Source: an uncultured Akkermansia sp.
GTDB taxonomy: Bacteria; Verrucomicrobiota; Verrucomicrobiia; Verrucomicrobiales; Akkermansiaceae
DNA: 18,983 nucleotides
Direction: 5' to 3'
Assembly: GCA_904501915.1 (NCBI GenBank)
Contig: CAJGCV010000037.1
Location: 1-18,983 of the forward strand
Shown in pieces: positions 1 to 7,967 of the stretch; position 1 is the first letter of the stretch, and the number at the start of each line of letters is the position of its first letter. A program made the position numbers and the translations under genes. The notes under the pieces were generated by a model. The model was not told where the DNA came from. It saw only the letters and a program-made list of their open reading frames with translations, and searched no databases.

Positions 1-112
1 AAAAGCCCGTCAACCGCGTATACACTATGTATGCAGTCTTGATGTGTGCTTGCCAGGAAGTGCGTTATATGTTAGGCTGCAGATTCCGTTTCACCCCTTA
101 TTCAGCATCACC

Positions 113-766
113 ATGCTCAAGGCAGTATTATTCGATATGGACGGCACACTGGGAGATACGCTTCCACTCTGTGTGGAAGCCTACCGCCAGTGTGTGGCCG
201 AATGTACCGGGCGCACCCCCAGCGCAGAGGAGGTAGTCTCCTACTTCGGGCTGAGCGACCGCGGGGTGCTGGGCGGGCTGCTGGGTATGAGCCCGGATGA
301 CCCCGCCCTGCCGATTGAGCGCTTTGTGGCAGCCTATGAGCGGCTGCATGGTGAGCTGGCACCCGCACCCTTCCCCGGGGCGGTGGAAATGCTCAAGGCT
401 GTCAAAGCCGCCGGACTGCGCGTAGGGGTGATTTCCGGCAAAGAACACTACACCGCCATGCCCACTATCCGTTACTACGGTATGGAAGGCATTTTCGAAT
501 GGTATGGGCTGGGCAAACCCACGCACAACTGCAAGGCCGAGCGCCTGCAGGAAGTCATGCAGCTCTGGGGGTTGCAGCCGGGGGAACTCATTTACGTGGG
601 TGATGCCCCCAGCGACATCGAGCTTTGCCACAGCGTGGGCGTGCGCATCATCAACGCCGCCTGGGCCAGCACCTGCCAGGGAGATGCTCAAGCATGCCTT
701 GCCCTGAATCCCGAATACCGCCTTACTGATTTTAACGAACTACTTCCCCTGATACTGAGTTTATGA
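113..766 (+). CDS. HAD-family hydrolase (phosphoglycolate phosphatase-like)
   Basis: Cytoplasmic HAD-superfamily phosphatase of 217 aa. The N-terminal motif LFDMDGTLGD carries the nucleophile D8 and the general acid D10. The motif II serine lies in GVISGKE, the motif III lysine probably in LGKPTHNCK, and motif IV is GDAPSD at residues 163-168. The helical insert between motif I and II is typical of subfamily IA (Gph/PGP-like); the substrate cannot be read from sequence. The frame is open back to position 44, but the fold starts exactly at the ATG at 113, as HAD proteins usually do. No Shine-Dalgarno sequence precedes it. Its stop overlaps the start of the GH84 gene (ATGA), so the two are probably cotranscribed. 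Positions 1-112 hold no gene; TTGCCA (50-55) with TAGGCT (73-78) is only a weak promoter candidate. Confidence 0.9.
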   Translation: MLKAVLFDMDGTLGDTLPLCVEAYRQCVAECTGRTPSAEEVVSYFGLSDRGVLGGLLGMSPDDPALPIERFVAAYERLHGELAPAPFPGAVEMLKAVKAAGLRVGVISGKEHYTAMPTIRYYGMEGIFEWYGLGKPTHNCKAERLQEVMQLWGLQPGELIYVGDAPSDIELCHSVGVRIINAAWASTCQGDAQACLALNPEYRLTDFNELLPLILSL

Positions 767-3639
767 AGACACGATTCCTGAGTGCCCTGGTAGCACTGAC
801 CGCGCTTATCAGCAACACATACGCCGAGCCCATGTGCACGATTTATCCCACACCGCAGAATGTATCTCTGCTGGAACAGCACACCCCGGTACGCAAGCTC
901 ACAGTAGAACACCGCACCCCGCAGAGCAAAGGTTACCTCTGGGACCAGCTGCCGAATGTTTCCGGCGGCTATGCCATCGAGGTGACTCCGGATGGGCATG
1001 TAACCGTGGTTCACAACGATGATGCGGGCTGGTACTACGCCAAGCAGACCCTCAGCCAGATGCTGGTGAATGTAGCCGGCTCCAGGGATGCCCACCAGGA
1101 CCCCTTCCCGAACCTCACCATCCGCAGCATGCTGGAGCTGGGTGATATCACCGTGGGCACCGTGGTGGACTGGCCGGATATGCGCTACCGCGGCACCGTG
1201 GAAGGCTACTACGGCATTCCGTGGTCCTTTGAAGCCCGCCAGAGCCAGTTCCGCTTCTACGGGCGCAACAAGATGAATCTCTACATCTACGCCCCCAAGG
1301 ATGACCCGCTGCACCACGGCAAGGGCTGCTACGAACCCTACCCTGCAGGCAAAGCATATGAGCTGGCAGCCCTGGTACGCTGCGCCCGCGAGAACCGCGT
1401 GCGCTTCGTGTGGGCTATTCACCCGGCCAATACCGTGGTGTGGGAAGAAAACGAGGGCAAAACCCAGCTGGATGGCCTGTGCGCCAAGCTGGAACACATG
1501 TACAAGATAGGCATTCGCGACTTCGGCGTGCTGGTGGATGATTCCTTCGGCGAAATCGGCAAGCCGGAGCGCCAGGTGCAGCTCTGCAACTACATTCTGG
1601 AAAACTTCATCCGCAAGCACCCGGATGTGAACCAGGAGCTCATCATGTGCCCCACCGGCTACAACAAGAGCTGGACCAACGAACAATTCCTCAACACCAT
1701 CGGCGAGGGGCTGCATAAGGACATCCACGTCATGTGGACCGGCAATACCGTGGTGCACGACATTACCCTGGAAGGCCAGCAGTGGGTTAACCCGCTCGTG
1801 AAACGCCCCACCTTCATCTGGTGGAACTGGCCCTGCAACGACTTCAAGCCCTCCCGCCTCTCCATGGGCCGCACCTATGGGCTGGACCAGAGCCCTGACA
1901 TGAAAAACCAGATGAGCGGCTTTGTGGCCAACCCCATGGAACGCGCAGAAGCCAGCAAGGTGGGTCTCTTCGGTGTGGCCAACTACACCTGGAACATAGA
2001 GAAGTTTGACTCTGACAAAACCTGGAGAGACGGCATCACCCGCATGTATTCCCGCTGTGCCAGCGCGATGCAGACCTTCTGCGAGCATAATTCCTATCTG
2101 CTGCCCAACACGCACGGCTACCTGCGCGAGGAATCCGTATCTCTGGGTGACCTGCCGGACCGCTACCGCGAAAGCATTGTGCACGGCAAACCTGATACGA
2201 ATCTGAGCAACCAGATGCTCGTAGTGTACAGCCAGGTGGCCAGCGCCGGTGAAAAGCTGAACGACACGCGCGACCTCGGGGCCCTGCAACGCGAAATTTC
2301 CCCCTGGATTTCCGCTTTCCACACCACCGGCATGGCTGGTATCGATGGCGTGCGTGCCCTGCAGAGCAACAGCCTGCCCGAGCGCATGGATATCTTCTTC
2401 CGCATGGTGGAAAAACTCACATCCATCAAGAATCTCCGCCGCGACGCCTGGGTGGAGGGCAAGGTAGAACAGGTCGAGGACGTGCAGGTGGCTTCCTATT
2501 CCATCACGCCCTCGATTATCGCTACGTATAACTACCTCAACGCCAGTATCTATTCCGAGCTCTCCGGCGGCGATTTCCGCGCGCTGATGCCCACGTTCTC
2601 CACCAACATGGGCAATGAGAAGCTCAACGCCGCCAACATTTCCGACAATGACTTTGGCTCGCACTGGTATTCCGCCAAGGCGCAGGAGGAGGGTGATTGG
2701 TTCTGCCTGAACTTCGGCAGCCCCATGCAGATCAAGACCCTCAAACTGGTGCTTTCCGACCGCGGCAACGCCACCCGCAAACCTGCCATCGGCCAGCTGG
2801 AATACACTACCGACGGTGCCACCTGGACTCCGCTGGGTGAAGAACGCACCCAGGGTGTCGTGCTGGAGGATTACGGCCAGTCTCCCATTACCGCCAGCAT
2901 GCTGCGCTTCCGCATTACCCAGCCGCAGAACAAGCGTCGCCTGGGCATCAGCGAGTTTGTGGTGAACAAGCCCCTGCCCGCCCGCCTGAGCAACACGGTG
3001 CAGGGACTCAAGCGCCTCACTGCCTACAACGATGAAAACCACATCGCGCTGGTGCGTGTCATGGAAACCGCCAAGGCAGCCCCCGGTCAGAGCTTCAGCA
3101 TCACCCTGCCCACGCCGGTCATGGGTATCGGACTCTCTGTAGACCTGGACAAAGAGGACCTCCTCTCCTGGGGTGAGGTCAGCTTCCTCCTGGCCGATGG
3201 CAGCACGGAGAAAGCCCGGCTGGTGCGCTACTACGGCAGCGAATTCGTAGTACAGAAGGAAAACATGCCCAAGAAGCCCATCCGCGGCATCAGCTTCACC
3301 AACGCCAGCCAGCAGGAACAGGAACTGCGCCTCAACTCCTTCCAGCTCACCATTCCCGCGATTGACCCCGCAGCCCTGGCTTCCAGCCTGACCGACTGCG
3401 ACTTCTCCACCGCCTACAACACCGGCGAATATGCGCTCAATACGGAGCTTACCGTGCCTGAGGGAGCCCGCACTCTCACCGTTGTGAGCTCTGCCCGCTG
3501 CGAGGTAGAGGGTGGTGCCACCCACGTAGGCAGCCACGGTATGATTCACACCTACCGGCTTGAACCCGGTGCGCAGCAACTGCGCCTGCGCGCCAACCGG
3601 CAATACGGCACCAAGGTATACGAAGCCATCTTCCGCTGA
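763..3639 (+). CDS. Secreted GH84 beta-N-acetylglucosaminidase with CBM32-like domain
   Basis: Exported glycoside hydrolase of 958 aa that should cleave terminal beta-linked GlcNAc from host glycans by the substrate-assisted mechanism of GH84 (NagH/NagJ/BtGH84 type). A signal peptide ends near residue 21 (NTYA, then EP). Residues about 25-135 look like the GH20b-type domain that precedes GH84 catalytic barrels. The catalytic domain starts at RYRGTVEGYYGIPW (141-154) and has the paired carboxylates D259/D260 in LVDDSFG, followed by a helical region to about 600. An F5/8 type C (CBM32-like) module spans about 620-740, with SHWYS and a closing LGISEFVV. The last 200 residues form further beta-rich modules that I cannot name. 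It overlaps the upstream HAD gene by 4 bases and ends at a strong terminator. Family confidence is high; exact substrate preference is unknown. Confidence 0.93.
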   Translation: MKTRFLSALVALTALISNTYAEPMCTIYPTPQNVSLLEQHTPVRKLTVEHRTPQSKGYLWDQLPNVSGGYAIEVTPDGHVTVVHNDDAGWYYAKQTLSQMLVNVAGSRDAHQDPFPNLTIRSMLELGDITVGTVVDWPDMRYRGTVEGYYGIPWSFEARQSQFRFYGRNKMNLYIYAPKDDPLHHGKGCYEPYPAGKAYELAALVRCARENRVRFVWAIHPANTVVWEENEGKTQLDGLCAKLEHMYKIGIRDFGVLVDDSFGEIGKPERQVQLCNYILENFIRKHPDVNQELIMCPTGYNKSWTNEQFLNTIGEGLHKDIHVMWTGNTVVHDITLEGQQWVNPLVKRPTFIWWNWPCNDFKPSRLSMGRTYGLDQSPDMKNQMSGFVANPMERAEASKVGLFGVANYTWNIEKFDSDKTWRDGITRMYSRCASAMQTFCEHNSYLLPNTHGYLREESVSLGDLPDRYRESIVHGKPDTNLSNQMLVVYSQVASAGEKLNDTRDLGALQREISPWISAFHTTGMAGIDGVRALQSNSLPERMDIFFRMVEKLTSIKNLRRDAWVEGKVEQVEDVQVASYSITPSIIATYNYLNASIYSELSGGDFRALMPTFSTNMGNEKLNAANISDNDFGSHWYSAKAQEEGDWFCLNFGSPMQIKTLKLVLSDRGNATRKPAIGQLEYTTDGATWTPLGEERTQGVVLEDYGQSPITASMLRFRITQPQNKRRLGISEFVVNKPLPARLSNTVQGLKRLTAYNDENHIALVRVMETAKAAPGQSFSITLPTPVMGIGLSVDLDKEDLLSWGEVSFLLADGSTEKARLVRYYGSEFVVQKENMPKKPIRGISFTNASQQEQELRLNSFQLTIPAIDPAALASSLTDCDFSTAYNTGEYALNTELTVPEGARTLTVVSSARCEVEGGATHVGSHGMIHTYRLEPGAQQLRLRANRQYGTKVYEAIFR

Positions 3640-3654
3640 TAGCAGCGAATCTCC

Positions 3655-3689
3655 AGCCCCTCAGCCCGGAACGCTGAGGGGCTTTTTTT
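3655..3689 (+). terminator. Rho-independent terminator after the GH84 gene
   Basis: A perfect 11-bp stem, AGCCCCTCAGC (3655-3665) with GCTGAGGGGCT (3673-3683), encloses a 7-base loop and is followed by a run of seven T. It lies 16 bases after the GH84 stop codon and closes the HAD-GH84 unit. Confidence 0.93.
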
Positions 3690-3713
3690 CGTAAACACCT
3701 GAGCAAGGCGAAG

Positions 3714-3793
3714 GTATTTCATTGAGCCCCACGCAGTGGGGCGACTGCGCGCCATACCGACAGTCGGTCGCATCCGCTCCCTCAATGAAATAC
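3714..3793. repeat. Nested inverted repeat (REP-like), 13-bp arms with two inner hairpins
   Basis: GTATTTCATTGAG (3714-3726) and CTCAATGAAATAC (3781-3793) are perfect reverse complements 54 bases apart. Inside are GCCCCAC/GTGGGGC (3726-3732 with 3736-3742) and the odd palindrome ACCGACAGTCGGT (3756-3768). As RNA or single-stranded DNA it would form a stem carrying two hairpins. No coding sequence is evident. Such architecture fits a REP/MITE-like dispersed element, which is inference; only one copy is present in the window. Confidence 0.7.
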
Positions 3794-3813
3794 GCCGCTG
3801 GCGCGCCGTATGA

Positions 3814-3839
3814 TTTATCGGCATCGCGATGCCGATAAA
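3814..3839. repeat. 26-bp perfect palindrome
   Basis: TTTATCGGCATCG (3814-3826) is followed directly by its exact reverse complement (3827-3839), with no loop. It lies 20 bases after the nested repeat and 12 bases upstream of the pdxH -35 candidate. It may be part of the same element, or an operator for a dimeric regulator; the sequence does not decide. Confidence 0.75.
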
Positions 3840-3850
3840 GGCGAATGTGC

Positions 3851-3879
3851 TTGCAGATACAGGAGCGCAATGATATAGT
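3851..3879 (+). promoter_or_regulatory. Candidate promoter of pdxH, possibly leaderless
   Basis: TTGCAG (3851-3856), a 17-base spacer, then TATAGT (3874-3879), which matches the -10 consensus at 5 of 6 bases. Only 6 bases separate it from the pdxH ATG at 3886, so transcription would begin at or next to the start codon. Confidence 0.55.
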
Positions 3880-3885
3880 GAGGGC

Positions 3886-4524
3886 ATGGACTTATCCGCC
3901 TTTCGTGAAGAATACCTGAAGGATACGCTGCACCGCAGCGACCTGGCCGAAACGCCGTTTGAGCAATTTGACCGCTGGTTCAAGCAAGCGCTCGAATCGG
4001 GCATTCCTGAGCCGAACGCCATGAGCATTGCCACAGCCACTCCGCAGGGCATGCCCAGCCTGCGCACGGTGCTGCTGAAGTATTACGATGCCCGCGGCTA
4101 TGTCTTTTTCACCAACTACACGAGCCGCAAGGCACGCGAGATTGAGACCAACCCGGAAATGTGCATGCTGCTGCCCTGGGTAACCCTGGAACGCCAGATT
4201 ATTGTGTATGGCCGCGCAGAGAAAATATCGCGCGCAGAGACGCTCAAATACTTCCTGAGCCGGCCGCATGAATCGCAGCTGGGAGCGTGGGTATCGCACC
4301 AGAGCCAGGTGATTTCCACGCGCAAGCTGCTCATGATGAAACTGGCTGAGCTGAAGAACAAATTTGCGGAAGGCAAGGTACCGCTGCCGGATTTCTGGGG
4401 GGGCTACCGCATCGTACCGCACCACATGGAGTTCTGGCAGGGGGGACCCGGGCGCGTGCACGACCGTTTCATGTACTCCCTGCTGCCGGATGGCAGCTGG
4501 AGCATCGAGCGCCTGCAGCCATGA
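3886..4524 (+). CDS. pdxH: Pyridoxamine 5'-phosphate oxidase
   Basis: Cytoplasmic FMN enzyme that oxidises pyridoxamine 5'-phosphate and pyridoxine 5'-phosphate to pyridoxal 5'-phosphate (EC 1.4.3.5), the last step of PLP synthesis and salvage. The 212 aa match the usual family length. The N-terminal region has the PNPOx split-barrel pattern (PNAMSIAT, RTVLLKYYD, FFTNYTSRKAREI), followed by the Q-SQVI region. The C-terminal family signature MEFWQGGPGRVHDR (181-194) carries the substrate-binding R-x-H residues; its first position is Met where the published pattern has L/I/V/F. The gene stands between the palindromic cluster and the porin gene (73-base gap). No Shine-Dalgarno sequence at a usable distance; GAGGG lies only 1-2 bases before the ATG. 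The candidate -10 box 6 bases upstream suggests a leaderless transcript. Confidence 0.96.
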   Translation: MDLSAFREEYLKDTLHRSDLAETPFEQFDRWFKQALESGIPEPNAMSIATATPQGMPSLRTVLLKYYDARGYVFFTNYTSRKAREIETNPEMCMLLPWVTLERQIIVYGRAEKISRAETLKYFLSRPHESQLGAWVSHQSQVISTRKLLMMKLAELKNKFAEGKVPLPDFWGGYRIVPHHMEFWQGGPGRVHDRFMYSLLPDGSWSIERLQP

Positions 4525-4597
4525 GGCATACGCCAGCACTAACTTATCTACTTGTTTTGTAACGTTTGCTGCCGGTTGATACGTCATCACGGCAGCT

Positions 4598-6076
4598 ATG
4601 AAAGCGACCTCACTTTGCTACATGTTGGCGGCCACAACCGTGGCCGGACAGGCAGGAGCCCAAACCTCCTCGCAATATCTGGATACAGCCTTTGGCTGGC
4701 AACCGGAGTTCATCGAAATCATTGCTGTCGGCCCCATTGACCCGCAGACACACCTGGCACGCCGCCATACCGGTGTGCCTACATCTGATGCCGTGGTGCA
4801 GCAAACACGCAATCGCGATGAAGACCAGAGCAAGACACGCTGCCACGGCTGGCGCTTCATGCCGGCCACACCGCAGAAATTCATGCCCTACCTGGACAGC
4901 CTCTTTGTGCCGGGCAATACCTGCGCAGAACCAGGCGGCTGGGTGAATTACTGTCCGGTATCCAACGGTGCGCAACGAATCAAGACATTCCTGAGCGAAT
5001 ATGGCTTGCAGTACAACCTCACCATGTCGTACGACTACGCCGCTGTGCACCCGAAACCCCGCGGGCAGCAGGGCGAGTTCTCCTCGTTCAACAGCTCGCT
5101 TACCGGCACCTGGTTCCTGGCCAAGGATTGCGACAACAGCCAGGGCGTATTCCTCACTTTTGAGGCAGACTGGGGACAAGGCACCAACTTCAGCGAACGC
5201 CACCGCAGCGCCCAGCACACACTGGGGTCACTGAGTGACCCGCAGGCCAGTCTGCGCGGCGGTAAGGGGGTGTTCGTTCCCCAGGTAGCCCTGGGTTACA
5301 GCGGCTTCAATGGCAAGTGGGTCGCCATGGCCGGTACGATTGACGTGAGCAACTACATGGACCAGAACGCCTACACGCCCGGCTGGGGCAGTGGCGGCCT
5401 GCTCAACCAGAGCTTCGGCAACAACCCCGCCCTGCCCCTTACCTGGGGTAACCTCGGGTTCCTGACCGCCTGGCAGCCCTGCGATAGCTTCTACGCCATG
5501 TATGCCACCACAAGCACCAACACGGAAATCAACCACAACCCCTTCAACGACCTGAGCGCCAACTACTGGATGCACATGGTCGAAACCGGCTTCATTTTCG
5601 ATGATGCCATGGGGCTTGGCGCCGGCACCTACCGCCTGCAGTTCACCATGCTTGATAACGGCGGTGATTGCGGTCTGGGCGGCGGTATCAACATCCAGCA
5701 GCAGATGGGCAAGAATTCTCCGCTGGGCTTCTTTGCACGCGCCGCCTTCATGGACCAGGATGCCGCTAATTTCACCGGCACCAAGGCCTACGCCTCCGCC
5801 GGCTTCATGCTGCAGGCTCCCTTCACCCAGAGCGGCTGGGGCAGCTACAGCAACCATGAAAACATCTCCTTCGGCTTCATGTGGCAACGCGCCGCCTCCG
5901 GCCAGGAACCCGTGGTGCACAAGGATGAATACGGCCTGGAGCTGAGCATGGTCATGCAGGTGACTCCCACCTTCTACATCCAGCCCGATTTGCAGTACAT
6001 CTTCAACCCCATTCACGCCTCCGATGGCGATGACGGTGCCTTCGTCATGCAGGTGCAGGGTGTGCTGAAATTCTGA
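4598..6076 (+). CDS. OprB-like carbohydrate-selective outer-membrane porin
   Basis: Probable outer-membrane beta-barrel of 492 aa. A signal peptide (MKATSLCYMLAATT.. ending AGAQ, about residue 22) is followed by a roughly 80-residue N-terminal region and then alternating amphipathic strands rich in Gly and aromatics. The C-terminus fits the OprB family: DEYGLELSMVMQVTPTFYIQ from about residue 442, then PDLQYIFNP, and a final strand ending in Phe, the usual BAM signal. Several cysteines (in NTC, NYC, KDC, QPC and GDC contexts) are unusual for a porin. OprB porins take up mono- and oligosaccharides, which fits the glycosidases nearby, but specificity is inference. It follows pdxH by 73 bases without a terminator, so readthrough from pdxH is possible. 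Confidence 0.8.
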   Translation: MKATSLCYMLAATTVAGQAGAQTSSQYLDTAFGWQPEFIEIIAVGPIDPQTHLARRHTGVPTSDAVVQQTRNRDEDQSKTRCHGWRFMPATPQKFMPYLDSLFVPGNTCAEPGGWVNYCPVSNGAQRIKTFLSEYGLQYNLTMSYDYAAVHPKPRGQQGEFSSFNSSLTGTWFLAKDCDNSQGVFLTFEADWGQGTNFSERHRSAQHTLGSLSDPQASLRGGKGVFVPQVALGYSGFNGKWVAMAGTIDVSNYMDQNAYTPGWGSGGLLNQSFGNNPALPLTWGNLGFLTAWQPCDSFYAMYATTSTNTEINHNPFNDLSANYWMHMVETGFIFDDAMGLGAGTYRLQFTMLDNGGDCGLGGGINIQQQMGKNSPLGFFARAAFMDQDAANFTGTKAYASAGFMLQAPFTQSGWGSYSNHENISFGFMWQRAASGQEPVVHKDEYGLELSMVMQVTPTFYIQPDLQYIFNPIHASDGDDGAFVMQVQGVLKF

Positions 6077-6092
6077 TCACTCCTTACATGCA

Positions 6093-6124
6093 GGAAGCCC
6101 CGGAGCCGAAACTCCGGGGCTTCC
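6093..6124 (+). terminator. Hairpin terminator after the porin gene
   Basis: A perfect 13-bp stem, GGAAGCCCCGGAG (6093-6105) with CTCCGGGGCTTCC (6112-6124), and loop ccgaaa. It sits between the porin and the convergent lipoprotein gene. The tail (AAATTATTGTATT) is poor in T, so termination may be less efficient or bidirectional. Confidence 0.7.
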
Positions 6125-6150
6125 AAATTATTGTATTCTGTTAAAGAATA

Positions 6151-6456
6151 TTAGTTGCCACGCACGGTGGTGGTGTAGGTGGTGACGATACCCAGGATGG
6201 ACTGGATGTGTTCGTCAACAGTGCTCACGCTGGAGATACCGCCGTTGCGCTTGGCGGTAGCGATGGAGGCGTCACCCATGGCCACAAGACCCAGGATGGT
6301 CTGGGAGGTAGCAGTGCCCACGCGGGAGCCACCACCGGAACCAGCGGCTACGGGAGCCTTAACGTCGGTGTAGAGGGAGCCTACGCGGGGAGCACCGCAG
6401 CTGCTCAGAACAACAGCGGCAGTGGCGAGAAGAGTAAGAACGAGCTTGCTTTTCAT
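6151..6456 (-). CDS. Small TRL-like lipoprotein
   Basis: Predicted 101-aa lipoprotein. Residues 1-20 form a lipoprotein signal with lipobox VLSSC, so Cys20 would be the lipidated residue. The mature part has the pattern of TRL-like family proteins: G-x-LYTDVKAPV, a Gly/Ser-rich turn, SQTILGLVAMGDASI-x-A, a basic NGGI, then VDEH and ILGIVTTYTT. The molecular role of the family is unknown; members are small secreted or envelope proteins. The ATG at 6456 is chosen because it places the signal peptide at the N-terminus; the frame stays open to 6585 but that extension looks non-coding. It converges with the porin gene across a hairpin. Confidence 0.78.
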   Translation of the reverse strand: MKSKLVLTLLATAAVVLSSCGAPRVGSLYTDVKAPVAAGSGGGSRVGTATSQTILGLVAMGDASIATAKRNGGISSVSTVDEHIQSILGIVTTYTTTVRGN

Positions 6457-6583
6457 TTCAGTAATGTATGGTATGGAGTTAATGTGTGTGAAGCAATGGG
6501 CACGCCCACGCTTACCGTGGCACTCTACACTAATTTTCCTGCTATGGCAACACAAAAGTTCATCATCACGCCAAGAAAATAAC

Positions 6584-6621
6584 AAAAAAATCCACCGGCC
6601 GCTGAATGCCGGTGGATTTTT
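6584..6621 (-). terminator. Terminator of fucO
   Basis: On the minus strand a perfect 14-bp stem, AAAAATCCACCGGC with GCCGGTGGATTTTT (plus-strand 6586-6599 and 6608-6621), ends in seven T, 20 bases past the fucO stop. The symmetrical A and T flanks would let it work in both directions. Confidence 0.9.
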
Positions 6622-6640
6622 GGTAATGTGGGTTTCAGAG

Positions 6641-7801
6641 TTACTTACCGAAGGCGGTCTTGTACACGCCCAGCACTTCTTCCCAGGTGCAGGGGCGGGG
6701 GTTGCCGCCGGTGCACACGTCAGCCATGGCGGCGTCGGTAAGGGCTTCCAGGTCTTCCTCCTTCACGCCGATTTCGGCCAGCGTCTGGGGAATGTTCACA
6801 TCCATGGAAAGCTGCTTCACGGCATCGATAGCGGCCTTGCGGTATTCCTCCTGGGTCATGGAGTCCACACCCTGCACGCCCATGGCGCGGGCGATTTCGC
6901 GGAACTTCTCGCCGGTGTAGGGAGCGTTGTATTCCATCACGTAAGGCAGGAGCACAGCGTTGGCCACACCGTGGGGGGTGTTGTAGAATGCGCTGAGCGG
7001 GTGAGCCATGCCATGCACAACACCCAGACCAACGTTGGAGAATGCCATGCCGGTCATGTACTGGCCCAGAGCCATGCCCTCGCGGCCGTCAGGGTCATTC
7101 TCCACAGCCTTGCGCAGGCTCCTGGCAATGATTTCCACAGCCTTGATGTTGAGAGTGTCAGCCAGTTCCCAGGCAGCCAGGGTGGTGTAGCCTTCGATAG
7201 CGTGTGTCAGGGCGTCCATACCAGTAGCGGCGGTAAGCCCCTTGGGCATGGAGCTCATCATATCGGGGTCAACCACTGCCACTACGGGGATGTCGTGGGG
7301 GTCAACGCACACAAACTTGCGGCGCTTGGCCTCATCGGTAATCACGTAGTTGATGGTGGTTTCAGCAGCGGTGCCGGCGGTGGTAGCCACAGCGATGACG
7401 GGCACGCACTTGTTCTTGGTGGGGGCAAGGCCTTCCAGGCTCACCACATCGGCAAATTCGGGGTTGTTGATGATGATGCCGATAGCCTTGGCAGTATCCT
7501 GCGGGGAACCACCGCCGATGGCAATCATGTAGTCAGCGCCGGCAGCCTTGAAAGCAGCCACACCGCCGTTCACCACATCCACACTGGGATTGGCCTTCAC
7601 CTTGTCGTAAATCTCATAGGCGCAACCAGCGGCATCCAGCAATGTGGTCACCTTGGCCACCACGCCGAACTTCACCAGGTCAGCATCGGTCACCACCAGA
7701 GCCTTGGCAAAGCCACGGCCTTTGACTTCAGTCACGATGGCTTCCACAGCACCGTGGCCGTGGTAGCTCGTCTCATTCAGAATAAAGCGTTTTGCGGACA
7801 T
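6641..7801 (-). CDS. fucO: Lactaldehyde reductase / L-1,2-propanediol oxidoreductase
   Basis: Cytoplasmic iron-dependent alcohol dehydrogenase (group III) of 386 aa. It aligns along its whole length with E. coli FucO as I recall it, with long identical stretches (YVITDE-KRRKFVCVDPHDIP, MAHPL-AFYNTPHGVANA, DVCTGGNPR). Like FucO it would reduce L-lactaldehyde from fucose or rhamnose breakdown to 1,2-propanediol, oxidising NADH. The nucleotide-binding GGGSPQDTAKAIG motif is intact. The four Fe ligands fall at the E. coli positions: D196, H200, H263 and H277. It has its own terminator, and a possible promoter lies 6 bases from the ATG. Two secreted alpha-fucosidases lie directly upstream on the same strand, supporting a role in fucose fermentation. 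No other fuc gene is in the window. Confidence 0.95.
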   Translation of the reverse strand: MSAKRFILNETSYHGHGAVEAIVTEVKGRGFAKALVVTDADLVKFGVVAKVTTLLDAAGCAYEIYDKVKANPSVDVVNGGVAAFKAAGADYMIAIGGGSPQDTAKAIGIIINNPEFADVVSLEGLAPTKNKCVPVIAVATTAGTAAETTINYVITDEAKRRKFVCVDPHDIPVVAVVDPDMMSSMPKGLTAATGMDALTHAIEGYTTLAAWELADTLNIKAVEIIARSLRKAVENDPDGREGMALGQYMTGMAFSNVGLGVVHGMAHPLSAFYNTPHGVANAVLLPYVMEYNAPYTGEKFREIARAMGVQGVDSMTQEEYRKAAIDAVKQLSMDVNIPQTLAEIGVKEEDLEALTDAAMADVCTGGNPRPCTWEEVLGVYKTAFGK

Positions 7802-7807
7802 GTTTAT

Positions 7808-7835
7808 ACTCTATCAGGTTTTCATGTTTACGCAA
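7808..7835 (-). promoter_or_regulatory. Possible fucO promoter
   Basis: Minus strand: TTGCGT (plus 7830-7835), a 16-base spacer and TAGAGT (7808-7813), 6 bases before the ATG. Both boxes are imperfect. The surrounding 7802-7860 stretch is AT-rich, as expected for a promoter, and contains other possible boxes. Confidence 0.35.
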
Positions 7836-7898
7836 CAATAAAGTTACAATAATTTCGCAAAATCCTGGAGCAGAGAAATGTAAGGACATATGCGACAC

Positions 7899-7937
7899 AA
7901 AAAACCAAGCAGCCCCGGGGCAGGAGCCCCAGGGCTG
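7899..7937 (-). terminator. Terminator of the proximal GH29 fucosidase gene
   Basis: Minus strand: a 12-bp stem with one G-T wobble (plus-strand CAGCCCCGGGGC at 7910-7921 and GCCCCAGGGCTG at 7926-7937), a 4-base loop and a T-rich tail ending in six T (7899-7904). It starts 30 bases past the fucosidase stop and separates it from fucO. Confidence 0.9.
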
Positions 7938-7967
7938 TAAAGATACCGGAAAACTACAGAGAAAGTC

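Noticed and set aside
44..112. Earlier start for the HAD protein
   Set aside because: The extension has no resemblance to HAD proteins, which begin a few residues before the DxD motif, as the ATG at 113 does.
688..3603. Very long open frame on the minus strand opposite the GH84 gene
   Set aside because: It is an antisense shadow caused by GC-rich codon use. The plus-strand frame has a signal peptide and clear GH84 motifs; the minus frame has a His/Gly/Val-rich, domain-free translation.
3714..3839. CRISPR array or attachment site
   Set aside because: There are no regularly spaced direct repeats or spacers, and no integrase or tRNA adjoins. The structure is palindromic.
6422..7852. Long open frame on the plus strand opposite fucO and the lipoprotein start
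   Set aside because: Antisense shadow. The minus strand encodes FucO with all iron ligands; the plus-strand translation is His/Gly/Val-rich without a recognisable fold.
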